NCBI GenBank assembly: GCA_964652075.1
Contig: CAZYZQ010000006.1
Coordinates: 1-31,213 of the forward strand
Direction of reading: 5' to 3'
DNA: 31,213 bases
Source: CAZYZQ01 sp964652075
Lineage (GTDB): Bacteria > Bacillota > Clostridia > Oscillospirales > Oscillospiraceae
Positions 7,498 through 15,817 of this stretch are shown here, one piece after another. The translations under genes and the position numbers were made by a program. How positions within the stretch are numbered: position 1 is the stretch's first letter; the number at the start of each line of letters is the position of its first letter. The notes beneath the pieces were generated by a model. The model did no database searches, was not told the origin of the DNA, and saw nothing but the letters and a program-made list of their open reading frames with translations.

Positions 7498-9480
7498 TCA
7501 GGCCCTCTTAAACTGCCGCTCGAGCTGCGCACGCGTGAGCGCGATGCAGATGGGGCGGCCGTGCGGGCAGTAGCGCAGATCGTCGCGCGTCAGAACCTCG
7601 CGGGCAATGTGCGCAAGCTCTGTCTCGCTGGTCTTCCAGCCGCCCTTGATCGCGGCCTTGCAGGCCACGGTGTGCAGCATCCGGTCGCGCCGTGCCTCGG
7701 GGTCGAGCGCCTTGCCCTCGAGCAAATCCTGACACAGCGCCGAGAGCACCGCGCCCGCATCCTGCGCGTCGAGATCCGCCGGGACAGCGCGGATCAGCAC
7801 GGCCCCGTCCCCAGCGTCCGAGAGCGAAAAGCCAAGCGTGGAGAGCAGATCGAGGTTTGTCAGCGCGGCGGCCGCCTCCTGCGGCGTCAGCGTCGCGACG
7901 GTGGGCAGAAGCAGCGTCTGCGAGACGACCTCATGCGGCTGCGCGCGCAGCTTTTCAAAGAGAATCCGCTCGTGCGCCGCGTGCTTGTCGATAAAGAGCA
8001 CCTGCCCGTCCTGCTCGACGATCAGATACGTGTCCAGCACCTCGCCCACCAGGCGCCAGTCCGGCGCCTCCGGCAGCGGCAGCGCGGCCTGCTCCTGTTC
8101 CGGCTCCTGCGGCGCAGGTTCCGGGACGTGCTTCGGTGCAGGTTCTGCGGCGGGTGCGGGCGTTACGACCGGCTTCACAGTCTCTGTGGGGACGAAAACC
8201 TGTTTTGGTGCAGGTGTAGGCGGCTGCGGGGCCGCCTTTTTCGACGCGGCCCAGTCGGCCACGCGGTGCTGCGGCAGGTCCGTTTCCACGGAGTGCAGCA
8301 CGGCCTTGGCCTGCGCGGGGGTTGCCTGTACGGCGCGCCCCTGTTCCAGTGTGTTGGAAAACGCGCGGAATTGCTCCGGCGTCATTTTTTTGTAAAAGTC
8401 CTGCTGCTGCCCGGCCTGCGTGCGCGCTTTCGCCGTCTGCACCTGCGCTGCGGCGGATTTCTGCGGCGCAAGATGCATCGCGGGTCGCGCCGTGACGTTC
8501 TCAAGCGCCGACCGGACGCCGTAGTGGACGCAGTCGAAGGCGCTGCGCTCGGCGAGGAACTTCACCTCTGTTTTTGCCGGGTGGACATTCACATCCACCG
8601 CGTCCTCCGGTACGGACAGATGCAGCACGCAGCTCGGGAAGCGCCCCGGCAGCAGCTGGTTCTGATAAGCCTGTTCCAGCGCGGCCATCAAAAGCCGCGA
8701 CTTGACGGGGCGGCCGTTGACAAAGAAGAACTGACCGCCGCGCGTGCCGCGCGTGTTGGCGGGGGTGGAGACGAAGCCGGACAGGCGGCAGCCGTCCCAC
8801 GTGCCGGAGACCTCGGCCATCTCGAGCGCCGTCTGTCGGCCGAGCAGCTGGTAGATCACGGAGCGCAGCTCGCCGTCGCCGGGGGTCGAGAACACCGGCG
8901 TGCCGTCGCGCACCAGCGAGATGGCCACGTCCGGATGGGCGAGCGCCTGATTCTGCACGGCGGCCTGCACGCTGGAGGCTTCGACGCTGTCGCGCTTCAT
9001 GAACTTCATGCGCGCGGGTGTGTTATAGAAGAGATTGCGCACGAAAACGGTCGTCCCGGCGGGGCAGCCGGCGGGCATCCGCTCGGTGATGACGCCCGCG
9101 TCCAGATGCAGGCTCGTGCCCTCCAGCTCCGCCTCCGGCCGCGTGAGCAGATCGATGTGCGAGACAGATGCGATCGCCGCGAGCGCCTCGCCGCGGAAGC
9201 CCATCGTGTGGATGGCGGACAGATCCTCCGCCGCGCGGATTTTCGAGGTCGCGTGCCGCAAAAAGGCGGTCTCTGCGTCCTCGGGCAGCATACCGCAGCC
9301 GTCGTCCGTCACGCGGATCAGGGCCATGCCGCCGTTTTCAATCTCGACGCGGACATTTTTCGCGCCCGCGTCGACGGCGTTTTCCAGAAGCTCCTTGACA
9401 ACGGACGCGGGCCGCTCAACGACCTCGCCCGCCGCGATCAGGTTGGCCACATGCGGCGAAAGCTGAATGATTTTTGGCAT
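7498..9480 (-). CDS. mutL: DNA mismatch repair protein MutL
   Basis: ATP-driven coordinator of mismatch repair that connects MutS to strand incision. The N-terminal GHKL ATPase shows ELLENAVDAG, DDGCGM and TMGFRGEAL. A Pro/Gln/Ala-rich linker follows (about 340-460). The C-terminal dimerisation domain carries DKHAAHERILFE (near residue 495), the DQHA(X)2E(X)4E-type endonuclease motif, plus ACKAAI and CPHGRP near residue 637. MutL is therefore expected to be its own nickase, as in organisms without MutH. The start has AAGGAGG in front. It overlaps nothing and is closely spaced with miaA and with the CPBP gene upstream. Confidence 0.97.
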   Translation of the reverse strand: MPKIIQLSPHVANLIAAGEVVERPASVVKELLENAVDAGAKNVRVEIENGGMALIRVTDDGCGMLPEDAETAFLRHATSKIRAAEDLSAIHTMGFRGEALAAIASVSHIDLLTRPEAELEGTSLHLDAGVITERMPAGCPAGTTVFVRNLFYNTPARMKFMKRDSVEASSVQAAVQNQALAHPDVAISLVRDGTPVFSTPGDGELRSVIYQLLGRQTALEMAEVSGTWDGCRLSGFVSTPANTRGTRGGQFFFVNGRPVKSRLLMAALEQAYQNQLLPGRFPSCVLHLSVPEDAVDVNVHPAKTEVKFLAERSAFDCVHYGVRSALENVTARPAMHLAPQKSAAAQVQTAKARTQAGQQQDFYKKMTPEQFRAFSNTLEQGRAVQATPAQAKAVLHSVETDLPQHRVADWAASKKAAPQPPTPAPKQVFVPTETVKPVVTPAPAAEPAPKHVPEPAPQEPEQEQAALPLPEAPDWRLVGEVLDTYLIVEQDGQVLFIDKHAAHERILFEKLRAQPHEVVSQTLLLPTVATLTPQEAAAALTNLDLLSTLGFSLSDAGDGAVLIRAVPADLDAQDAGAVLSALCQDLLEGKALDPEARRDRMLHTVACKAAIKGGWKTSETELAHIAREVLTRDDLRYCPHGRPICIALTRAQLERQFKRA

Positions 9481-9491
9481 CGGTTGCCTCC

Positions 9492-10199
9492 TTACCGTGT
9501 CGGGATCAGCCCGAAGCTGATGGCGTTGATGAGCATATGCAACGCGACCGGCGTCAGGATGCTCCCGCTCTTCTCATACGCCCAGCCGAGCGCCACGGAC
9601 GCCGGGACGTATTGCAGCGCGGCGATGACGAGCGTCTGCCACGACGCCTGCCCGATGTAGCCCCAGGTGTGCATGAACGAGAACAGGAACAGCGACGCGA
9701 GATACGCGACAATGCGGTTTTTGCGGTGGAACGCGCCGAACACGACGCCGCGCACCAGCGTCTCCTCGACGATGGGCGCGAGCACGACCGAGAAGAAGAC
9801 CATGAGCCAGTAGTGCCCGGTCGCGAGCGAGACGAGGTTCAGCGTGTTCGGGTTCCGGAAGCCGGGCGCGCACCGCGCGAGCACCCAGTCCATCGCCCAG
9901 ATGATCGCGTAGTAGAACACAAAGGCCAGAATCAGCGTCTGTAAAAAGCTCCACAGGCCCGTGTCCTTCAGCGAGTACCAGAAAAACCGGTGGTACACGG
10001 CCGCAATGAAGAGAAAGTTGATTGTAAAATACAGCGCGTTCAGGCCGAAGGCGGTCAGCGGGCTTCCCAGCAGCCCGTTCAGCCACCGCAGCCCCCACGA
10101 GAGCAGCACCAGATAGAACGGCAGGTAGCAGAACCCGCACACAAGCTGCACGGTTGTCATGCCGGGGCGCAGGATGTAACTCGGTTTTCGTTTCGCCAT
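9492..10199 (-). CDS. CPBP-family intramembrane glutamic protease
   Basis: Polytopic membrane protein of 235 residues with about six to seven hydrophobic segments. It has the three Abi/CPBP motifs: VEETLVRGVVFG (near residue 143), FMHT (near 173) and HMLINA (near 218), the expected catalytic Glu pair and His residues. Family members include the Rce1-type CAAX proteases and bacteriocin-immunity proteins, and the substrate cannot be predicted. It sits between mutS and mutL; its Shine-Dalgarno (GAAAGGAG) overlaps the end of mutS, so it is probably cotranscribed and coupled. The ATG at 10199 is chosen from that site. Confidence 0.88.
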   Translation of the reverse strand: MAKRKPSYILRPGMTTVQLVCGFCYLPFYLVLLSWGLRWLNGLLGSPLTAFGLNALYFTINFLFIAAVYHRFFWYSLKDTGLWSFLQTLILAFVFYYAIIWAMDWVLARCAPGFRNPNTLNLVSLATGHYWLMVFFSVVLAPIVEETLVRGVVFGAFHRKNRIVAYLASLFLFSFMHTWGYIGQASWQTLVIAALQYVPASVALGWAYEKSGSILTPVALHMLINAISFGLIPTR

Positions 10200-10215
10200 G
10201 GGTCCGGCGCTCCTT

Positions 10216-12813
10216 TCAAAGCATCTGCTTGAGCTCAAAGAGAATGTTCATCGCCTCGATCGGCGTGAGCGTTTCCACGTTGATGGCGGCAAGGCGCTGG
10301 CTGATCCGCGCGCCCGCCATGTCCAGCATCGAAAGCTGCCCGTCAGGCGCGGCCTGTGCGGGCGCTTCCTGCTTCGCGCTGCCTGACTCCAGCTCACGCA
10401 GCAGCTCGCGCGCGCGGGTGACGACGCGCTCCGGCAGCCCCGCCATGCGCGCGACCTCGACGCCGTAGCTCCGGTCGGCCCCGCCGGGGATGATTTTGCG
10501 CAGGAAGATCATCGTATCCTGCCGCTTTTTGACGGCGATGTTGAAGTTTTTGACGCCCGGCAGCAGCCCCTCGAGCACGGTCAGCTCGTGGTAGTGCGTG
10601 GCGAACAGTGTCTTCGCGCCGAGCCGTTTGCGGTCGGCGGTGTATTCCACCACGGCGCGGGCGATGGCCATGCCGTCGAAGGTTGACGTGCCGCGGCCGA
10701 TCTCGTCGAAGATCAGCAGGCTGCGCGCAGTCGCGGATTTCAGGATGTCCGCGACCTCCGTCATTTCGACCATGAACGTTGACTGGCCCGCGGCCAGATC
10801 GTCCGACGCGCCGATGCGCGTGAACACGCGGTCGACAATGCCGATCCGCGCCGATCTGGCGGGGACGAAGCAGCCGATCTGCGCCATGAGTACGCACAGC
10901 GCGACCTGCCGCATGTAGGTGGACTTACCGGCCATATTCGGGCCGGTGATGATGGCGACCTGACAGCCGTCACAGCCGAGGGACGCGTCGTTCGGGACGA
11001 AGAGCGCGTCGCGGCGCATCCGCTCGACGACCGGGTGCCGCCCGGCCTCGATGCGCAGCTCGCCGGACAGGTCGACCTCCGGGCGGCAGTAGTCGTATTC
11101 CTCCGCGATCTGCGCGAACGCGCACAGCACGTCCACGCCCGCAACGGCCTGTGAGGTGCTTAAAATGCGCGCGGAGAGGCCGGCGGCATATTGCCGCAGC
11201 TCGGTAAAGAGCGAATATTCAAGCGCAACGCTGCGCTCCTTGGCGCCGAGGATCGTATCCTCGAGCGATTTCAGCTCCGGGGTGATATAGCGCTCGCAGT
11301 TTGTCAGCGTCTGCTTGCGCACCCAGTCCGACGGGACCAGGCCGGTCTGCCCCTTGGAAACCTCAATGTAGTAGCCGAACACGCGGTTGTAGCCCACGCG
11401 CAGGTTCTTGATGCCGGTTTTCTCCTTCTCCTGCGTCTCAATCCCGGCCAGCGTCTGCTTGCCGCCGGACATGATATCGCGCAGGCGGTCCAGTTCCTCG
11501 CTGTAGCCGGGGCGGATCATCCCGCCCTCGCGGACGGTGAAGGGCGGCTCGTCGACGATTGCGCGCAGCAGCCGTTCGCGCAGCTCGTCCAGCGGGTCCA
11601 GCTGGTCGCGCAGCTCGCACAGCATCGGCGCTTCGAACTCCTCCAGCCGGGACTTCAGCTCCGGCAGCGGCGCGCAGCCCACGGCCAGCGCCAGCAGGTC
11701 GCGGCAGTTTGCCGTGCCGGTGACGATCCGTGCCTCCGACCGCTCAAGGTCGGACACCTCGCGCAGCTGCAGCTGCAGCTCCTCGCGGCCGATGTGCGCG
11801 CCCAGCAGCGCCTGCACCGCGTCCAGACGGCGGCAAATATCGGCGGGCCGCAGCAGCGGCCGCTCCAGCCAAGCGCGCAGCAGCCGCCCGCCCATGGCCG
11901 TGCGCGTCTTGTCCAGCACCCAGAGGAGCGAACCGCGTTTTTCCTTGCCGCGCATCGTCTCGGTCAGCTCCAGATTGCGCCGCGTGGCCAGATCCAGCTC
12001 CATAAAGTGGCCGGAGAGATAGTAGGTCAGCGCCCGCACGTGCGGCAGGTCGGTTTTTTGCTGCTCATGGAGCTGGCGCAGCAGTGCGCCCGCCGCGCGG
12101 CAGACCGCGGGGCTGGATTCCAGCTGCTCCGCCTGCGCCGCGCCGAACTGCGCGCGCAGCACGGCAAGGCAGTCCTCCAGGGTAAAGAGCGCCTCGTCCG
12201 CCTCGTCCACGCAGCAGTGCAGGCGCGTTTGCAGCGTCTCGGTGAGCATGGGTGCGGTGCGGCTCTCGCCGCCGCGCAGCAGCTCAGCGGGGGCGAAGCG
12301 GCCCAGCTCGTTGATGATGTCGCTCTCCGCGCGCTCGCCCTGCGCGCCCGTCGCGTAGAACGCGCCCGTGGAGATATCACAGAACGCCAGACCCCATTGC
12401 CCGTCACCGGCCCAGACGCTGGCGAAATAGTTGTTCTTCCGCTCCTCAAGCATCGAGGCCTCGGTCAGCGCGCCGGGCGTCACAATCCGTGTAATGCCGC
12501 GCTTGACCAGCCCCTTTGCGGTCGCGGGGTCCTCCAGCTGCTCACAGATGGCGACCTTATAGCCCTTGGCGACCAGCCGCGCAATATATGTCTCGCTCGA
12601 GTGGTACGGCACGCCGCACATCGGCGTCCGGTCCTCTTTTTTCTCCTTGGAGCGGTCACGCGAGGTCAGCGTCAGATCCAGCTCCTGCGAGGCGGTCAGC
12701 GCGTCGTCCGCGAACATCTCGTAGAAATCGCCGAGGCGGAAAAAGAGAATGCAGTCCGGCATTTGCTCTTTGATCTGCAGATACTGCTGCATCATCGGCG
12801 TCAGTTCAGCCAA
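10216..12813 (-). CDS. mutS: DNA mismatch repair protein MutS
   Basis: Recognises mismatches and small loops and signals to MutL. The mismatch-contact motif is GDFYEMF (Phe-X-Glu) near residue 30. The ATPase has the Walker A GPNMAGKSTYMRQ, a DEIGRGTS Walker B and an ATHYHEL switch. I place the start at TTG 12813 (MAELTPMMQQYLQIKEQMPD) because GGAGGA stands 7 nt upstream and this N-terminus matches the family; an ATG at 12846 has no site and lies near the predicted transcript 5' end. The product is 865 residues, a normal length. It has its own promoter at 12859-12887. Confidence 0.96.
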   Translation of the reverse strand: MAELTPMMQQYLQIKEQMPDCILFFRLGDFYEMFADDALTASQELDLTLTSRDRSKEKKEDRTPMCGVPYHSSETYIARLVAKGYKVAICEQLEDPATAKGLVKRGITRIVTPGALTEASMLEERKNNYFASVWAGDGQWGLAFCDISTGAFYATGAQGERAESDIINELGRFAPAELLRGGESRTAPMLTETLQTRLHCCVDEADEALFTLEDCLAVLRAQFGAAQAEQLESSPAVCRAAGALLRQLHEQQKTDLPHVRALTYYLSGHFMELDLATRRNLELTETMRGKEKRGSLLWVLDKTRTAMGGRLLRAWLERPLLRPADICRRLDAVQALLGAHIGREELQLQLREVSDLERSEARIVTGTANCRDLLALAVGCAPLPELKSRLEEFEAPMLCELRDQLDPLDELRERLLRAIVDEPPFTVREGGMIRPGYSEELDRLRDIMSGGKQTLAGIETQEKEKTGIKNLRVGYNRVFGYYIEVSKGQTGLVPSDWVRKQTLTNCERYITPELKSLEDTILGAKERSVALEYSLFTELRQYAAGLSARILSTSQAVAGVDVLCAFAQIAEEYDYCRPEVDLSGELRIEAGRHPVVERMRRDALFVPNDASLGCDGCQVAIITGPNMAGKSTYMRQVALCVLMAQIGCFVPARSARIGIVDRVFTRIGASDDLAAGQSTFMVEMTEVADILKSATARSLLIFDEIGRGTSTFDGMAIARAVVEYTADRKRLGAKTLFATHYHELTVLEGLLPGVKNFNIAVKKRQDTMIFLRKIIPGGADRSYGVEVARMAGLPERVVTRARELLRELESGSAKQEAPAQAAPDGQLSMLDMAGARISQRLAAINVETLTPIEAMNILFELKQML

Positions 12814-12858
12814 GGTACAGTCCTCCGTTTCTATGCATGGGTACAAAAATTCATGCTA

Positions 12859-12887
12859 AGTATAGCATTTTTTGCCCCGCGGCGCAA
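12859..12887 (-). promoter_or_regulatory. mutS promoter
   Basis: The minus strand reads TTGCGC (12882-12887), 17 bp, TATACT (12859-12864), about 35 nt before the mutS Shine-Dalgarno. The -10 lies inside the dyad ATGCTA-TACT-TAGCAT (12853-12868), and the -35 overlaps the large inverted repeat at 12870-12904. The same -35 hexamer and spacing appear before miaB and deoB. Confidence 0.65.
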
Positions 12888-12904
12888 GACGCCGCGGGGC
12901 AAAA
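12870..12904. repeat. 15-bp perfect inverted repeat overlapping the mutS promoter
   Basis: TTTTGCCCCGCGGCG (12870-12884) and its exact complement (12890-12904) flank a 5-nt loop. It lies 10 bp after the stop of the protease gene. A intrinsic terminator would have A-run/stem/T-run; here the order is T-run/stem/A-run on both strands, so termination is doubtful in either direction. It may be a binding or recombination site, or an mRNA end structure for the protease transcript. Confidence 0.65.
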
Positions 12905-12914
12905 TGTCGGGATG

Positions 12915-13859
12915 TTATGCAGATAGAGAGGGACTGAACCAACTTGCTTGACTTTGAATGTAGTGCCACGGCGTAAAGCCTACACTTGTATCAAAGTGAA
13001 AAGAGTGAATGCCACAAATGTAATATTTATTTCCTACTTTAATAAAGTAAGGCGCACCGCTGTTGCCACTTAAATCAGATGGACCATCAACCAACGAACA
13101 TATTGAAAGCCCGTTTATAACATAATTTGAAAAATTCTCTTCTACATTTGTTTGCTCGACGCGATATTTGGAAGTTGAACCTGTCGCAGCACCATGCTGA
13201 TATATGATCGTTCCTCTTGATGGGTTAGGGACAATTCCAGAGATAGGTACGCTTGTCATGGGCGTTTGATAATTAAAATAAACGGATTTTGTAAGCATAG
13301 CCGTTCCATTTAGTTCTACAAAAGCATAATCGCCATAAATTGTACCCGACTGTGATGTGCCAACGTGGACCTGATATGTAGTTCCAATTTTTTGATTGGT
13401 GGAGGTTTGCCCAGCATAGATCGGAACAGAGAGAGCATTACCATGTCCACAGGTGATAAGATACTGATCTCCTGCTGTATCTGTGCCCATATATCCTGCT
13501 GAAAAACGGTTGCTAGCATTATTGATCCACATCCCACCAACAATCGGGATGAGATCAAGTGGAGAGGAAAAGAAGTCTGCCACAGTGCAGGCAGGCTCAG
13601 ATAGAGCCGGTTCTTCCAATTCCTCAAATGTAATGATAACTGGCTCATTGGATTGTGCGGTCAACTCGGTGAGTCCAAGCGCCTCCGCTTGACTAGTCTT
13701 GATAACAGCACGGGCACAATTATTTTCAATATCAACCCATCCACGTGCCCGTGTAATTCCCTGTGCACGGTAATCGCGTAATGTGTTGTGCATCAATTCA
13801 CTGAGATAATTATACGAGTATTGGACAGAACGAAGCGTATAGTATGCATCATAATTCAT
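12915..13859 (-). CDS. Trypsin-like (chymotrypsin-fold) serine protease, catalytic part
   Basis: A 314-residue frame with a readable catalytic triad: His139 in ITCGHGN, Asp177 in YGDYAFVEL and Ser267 in LSGNSGAP. These contexts resemble streptogrisin/alpha-lytic-type proteases. Residues 1-60 (YSYNYLSEL, then RARGWVDIENNCARAVI) look like the second half of a propeptide, not the mature enzyme. The frame has no signal peptide and no Shine-Dalgarno; its ATG overlaps the stop of the preceding frame as ATGA. Secretion therefore requires joining to the upstream frame, or the gene is broken. The DNA is clearly AT-richer than its neighbours, suggesting acquisition between miaB and mutS. Confidence 0.75.
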   Translation of the reverse strand: MNYDAYYTLRSVQYSYNYLSELMHNTLRDYRAQGITRARGWVDIENNCARAVIKTSQAEALGLTELTAQSNEPVIITFEELEEPALSEPACTVADFFSSPLDLIPIVGGMWINNASNRFSAGYMGTDTAGDQYLITCGHGNALSVPIYAGQTSTNQKIGTTYQVHVGTSQSGTIYGDYAFVELNGTAMLTKSVYFNYQTPMTSVPISGIVPNPSRGTIIYQHGAATGSTSKYRVEQTNVEENFSNYVINGLSICSLVDGPSDLSGNSGAPYFIKVGNKYYICGIHSFHFDTSVGFTPWHYIQSQASWFSPSLSA

Positions 13860-14155
13860 AGGATATTTCGAATTGCAGAAATTTCTTCGGCCGATGGATC
13901 TGCAACATAAATTACCAGTAAGCCCAGCTCAAGATCAATATAATGGCCACCGTAAAATTCCGGGTAGAAATAATGTCCAGTTTGTTCCCACATATAGTTG
14001 TCCAATTCTGAAGAGGCGCCGAGCAGGATCCCCTGTATCAGTTCAGGGTCTTCCTGAAAGCGGGCCTGTCCAGATGGGAGTACGGCAATCGCCAATGTAC
14101 AGACGGTAAAGACGAGTAGGAGCAATAGTGCTAAAAATCGAATTTGCTTTTTCAT
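13856..14155 (-). CDS. Signal peptide and propeptide fragment of the serine protease
   Basis: A 99-residue frame starting with a signal sequence or membrane anchor (MKKQIRFLALLLLLVFTVCT). The following segment (YPEFYGGHYIDLELGLLVIYVADPSAEEISAIRNIL is at about residues 64-99; key pattern YGG-YID-L-LLVIYV) resembles the N-terminal propeptide repeat of alpha-lytic-type proteases. It ends at TGA overlapping the ATG of the catalytic frame. Appending that frame's first residues (NYDAYYTLRSVQYSYNYL) gives a natural continuation, so the two were probably one gene separated by a one-base shift. A strong Shine-Dalgarno (AAAGGGGG) precedes the ATG and a good promoter lies upstream. Confidence 0.6.
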   Translation of the reverse strand: MKKQIRFLALLLLLVFTVCTLAIAVLPSGQARFQEDPELIQGILLGASSELDNYMWEQTGHYFYPEFYGGHYIDLELGLLVIYVADPSAEEISAIRNIL

Positions 14156-14202
14156 TATGTTTCCCCCTTTTTACCATATATGATATCGGCTTTCCTATTT
14201 TC

Positions 14203-14231
14203 AATATATAGCAAGAATTAATATCGGTCAA
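14203..14231 (-). promoter_or_regulatory. Promoter of the serine protease locus
   Basis: The minus strand has TTGACC (14226-14231), 17 bp, TATATT (14203-14208), about 48 bp before the start of the signal/propeptide frame. The surrounding intergenic DNA (14156-14285) is AT-rich and holds nothing else I can identify. Confidence 0.65.
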
Positions 14232-14285
14232 TAGGGAGAATTATACGAAAACAGATGTTAAATATTAGACAAAAGAACGGAGAAA

Positions 14286-15704
14286 TTACTCATCAATCTG
14301 AGCAGTTGTGGCGCCCGTCAGGCTCCATGTCGTGGAGCCGGTGATTTTAACGTCGGTGAAGGTGCCGATGAGGGCGTCCTCGCCGGGGAAGCGCACGAGC
14401 CTGCCGCCGTCCGTGCGGGCGGTGAGGTTCTCGCCGTCGCGGCCGTCGACGAGGACGCGGACGGTCTTGCCGATGTAGGAGCGGTGGATCTCCTCCGAGA
14501 TCGCGTTCTGCGCCGCGACCAGCCGGTCGAACCAGCGCTGCTTCTCCTGCGCCGGGACGGGATCGGGCAGCTTTGCCGCCGGAGTGCCGGGGCGCGGGGA
14601 GAAGATGAAGGTGAAGAGCGCGTCATACCGAACCTCCTCGATAAGCGAGAGCGTGTCCTCAAATTCTTCTTCCGTCTCGCCGGGGAAGCCGACGATGACG
14701 TCGCTCGTCAGCACGAGCTCCGGCATCACCGAGCGGGCGTAGCGCACCAGTTCCAGATACTGCGCGCGGTCATAGTGCCGGTTCATCGCCGCGAGCACGC
14801 GGTCGTTGCCGGACTGGAAGGGCAGGTGCAGCTGTTTGGCGATCTTTGGGCTGGCGGCCATCGTGTCAAAGAGCTTTTTCGTCGCGTCCTTCGGGTGCGA
14901 GGTCATAAAGCGCAGCCGGAACTCGCCCGGCAGCTGCGCAATTTCGTGAAGTAAGTCTGCAAAATCCATCGTCTCGTCCAGATCCTTGCCGTAGGAGTTG
15001 ACGTTCTGGCCGAGCAGCGTAATGTCGCGGTAGCCGTCCGCGATGACCTGCCGCACCTCTGCAAGAATTTCCTCCGGGCGGCGGCTGCGCTCGCGGCCGC
15101 GCACGTAGGGGACGATGCAGTAGCTGCAAAAGTTGTTGCAGCCGTACATGACCGAAACCCACGCCTTCTGCCCGGCCTTGCGCGCGAGCGGCAGGCCCTC
15201 GGCGATGACGCCGGCGCTCTCCTCAGTCGCAAAGACGCGCCCGCCCGTCTCCAGAACCTGCAACAGAAGTGAAGGGAACTGCCACAGATGGTGCGTCGAG
15301 AACACGCCGTCCACATGGCGGTAGGAGCTTTTGATCCGCGCCTGCACCGTCGGCTCGCCCGCCATGCACCCACACAGGAAGATCTTCTGGCCCGGGTGGC
15401 GGCGCTTCGTGTGTACCAGCGCGCCGATGTTGCCGAACACGCGCTGCTCGGCGTGCTCGCGCACGGCGCAGGTGTTGACGATTACAACGTCCGCGCCCTC
15501 CGCGCTGTCCAGAAACGTGAAGCCCGCGCGCCGGAGCAGGCCGCGGAGCTGCTCGGAGTCCGCCTCGTTCTGCTGGCAGCCGTAGGTGTCCACAAAGGCC
15601 TGCGGCTCGATGCCGCGGGCAATATAATAGTCCCGGATGTTGCCGCACAGCGCGAGCTGCGCCGCCAGCTCCTCCGGCGGGATGCGTCTGGTGTTCGTAA
15701 GCAA
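14286..15704 (-). CDS. miaB: tRNA-2-methylthio-N6-dimethylallyladenosine synthase
   Basis: Radical-SAM methylthiotransferase that converts i6A37 to ms2i6A37 in tRNA, using the product of MiaA. The N-terminal domain shows cluster cysteines in DTYGCQQNEADSE, NTCAVREHAE and LCGCMAGE. The radical-SAM motif is YGCNNFCSYCIVPYVRGRE, and the C-terminus is a TRAM domain. The frame is open far upstream, but the promoter -10 at 15742-15747 puts the transcript start within a base or two of the ATG at 15734. I therefore prefer the TTG at 15704 (MLTNTRRIPPEELAAQ), which has GGGAGG 8 nt upstream. The product is 472 residues, close to the family norm. miaB-mutS adjacency is common, and here it is interrupted by the protease locus. 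Confidence 0.94.
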   Translation of the reverse strand: MLTNTRRIPPEELAAQLALCGNIRDYYIARGIEPQAFVDTYGCQQNEADSEQLRGLLRRAGFTFLDSAEGADVVIVNTCAVREHAEQRVFGNIGALVHTKRRHPGQKIFLCGCMAGEPTVQARIKSSYRHVDGVFSTHHLWQFPSLLLQVLETGGRVFATEESAGVIAEGLPLARKAGQKAWVSVMYGCNNFCSYCIVPYVRGRERSRRPEEILAEVRQVIADGYRDITLLGQNVNSYGKDLDETMDFADLLHEIAQLPGEFRLRFMTSHPKDATKKLFDTMAASPKIAKQLHLPFQSGNDRVLAAMNRHYDRAQYLELVRYARSVMPELVLTSDVIVGFPGETEEEFEDTLSLIEEVRYDALFTFIFSPRPGTPAAKLPDPVPAQEKQRWFDRLVAAQNAISEEIHRSYIGKTVRVLVDGRDGENLTARTDGGRLVRFPGEDALIGTFTDVKITGSTTWSLTGATTAQIDE

Positions 15705-15741
15705 GGTCTTGTCCTCCCATGGCTGTGTGTTCATGCGATCG

Positions 15742-15770
15742 ATTATACCATTTCCCCCGCCTCCGCGCAA
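15742..15770 (-). promoter_or_regulatory. miaB promoter
   Basis: The minus strand reads TTGCGC (15765-15770), 17 bp, TATAAT (15742-15747), with TGG directly before the -10 (extended -10). It lies just downstream of the terminator that closes the lipid kinase operon, so miaB starts a new transcript. Confidence 0.75.
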
Positions 15771-15783
15771 GGGCGGCGGGACG

Positions 15784-15812
15784 AAAAACCGCGCCCCATG
15801 GCCGGGGCGCGG
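15784..15812 (-). terminator. Rho-independent terminator after the lipid kinase
   Basis: On the minus strand CCGCGCCCC and GGGGCGCGG form a 9-bp stem with a 6-nt loop, followed directly by five Ts (15784-15788). It begins about 6 nt after the kinase stop codon. Confidence 0.85.
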
Positions 15813-15817
15813 AGAAA

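Noticed and set aside
7387..9660. Plus-strand open frame of about 750 codons across mutL
   Set aside because: Antisense of mutL with all MutL motifs on the other strand; no ribosome site or recognisable domain.
12870..12904. Intrinsic terminator for the protease gene
   Set aside because: The stem is strong but followed by an A-run rather than a T-run on both strands.
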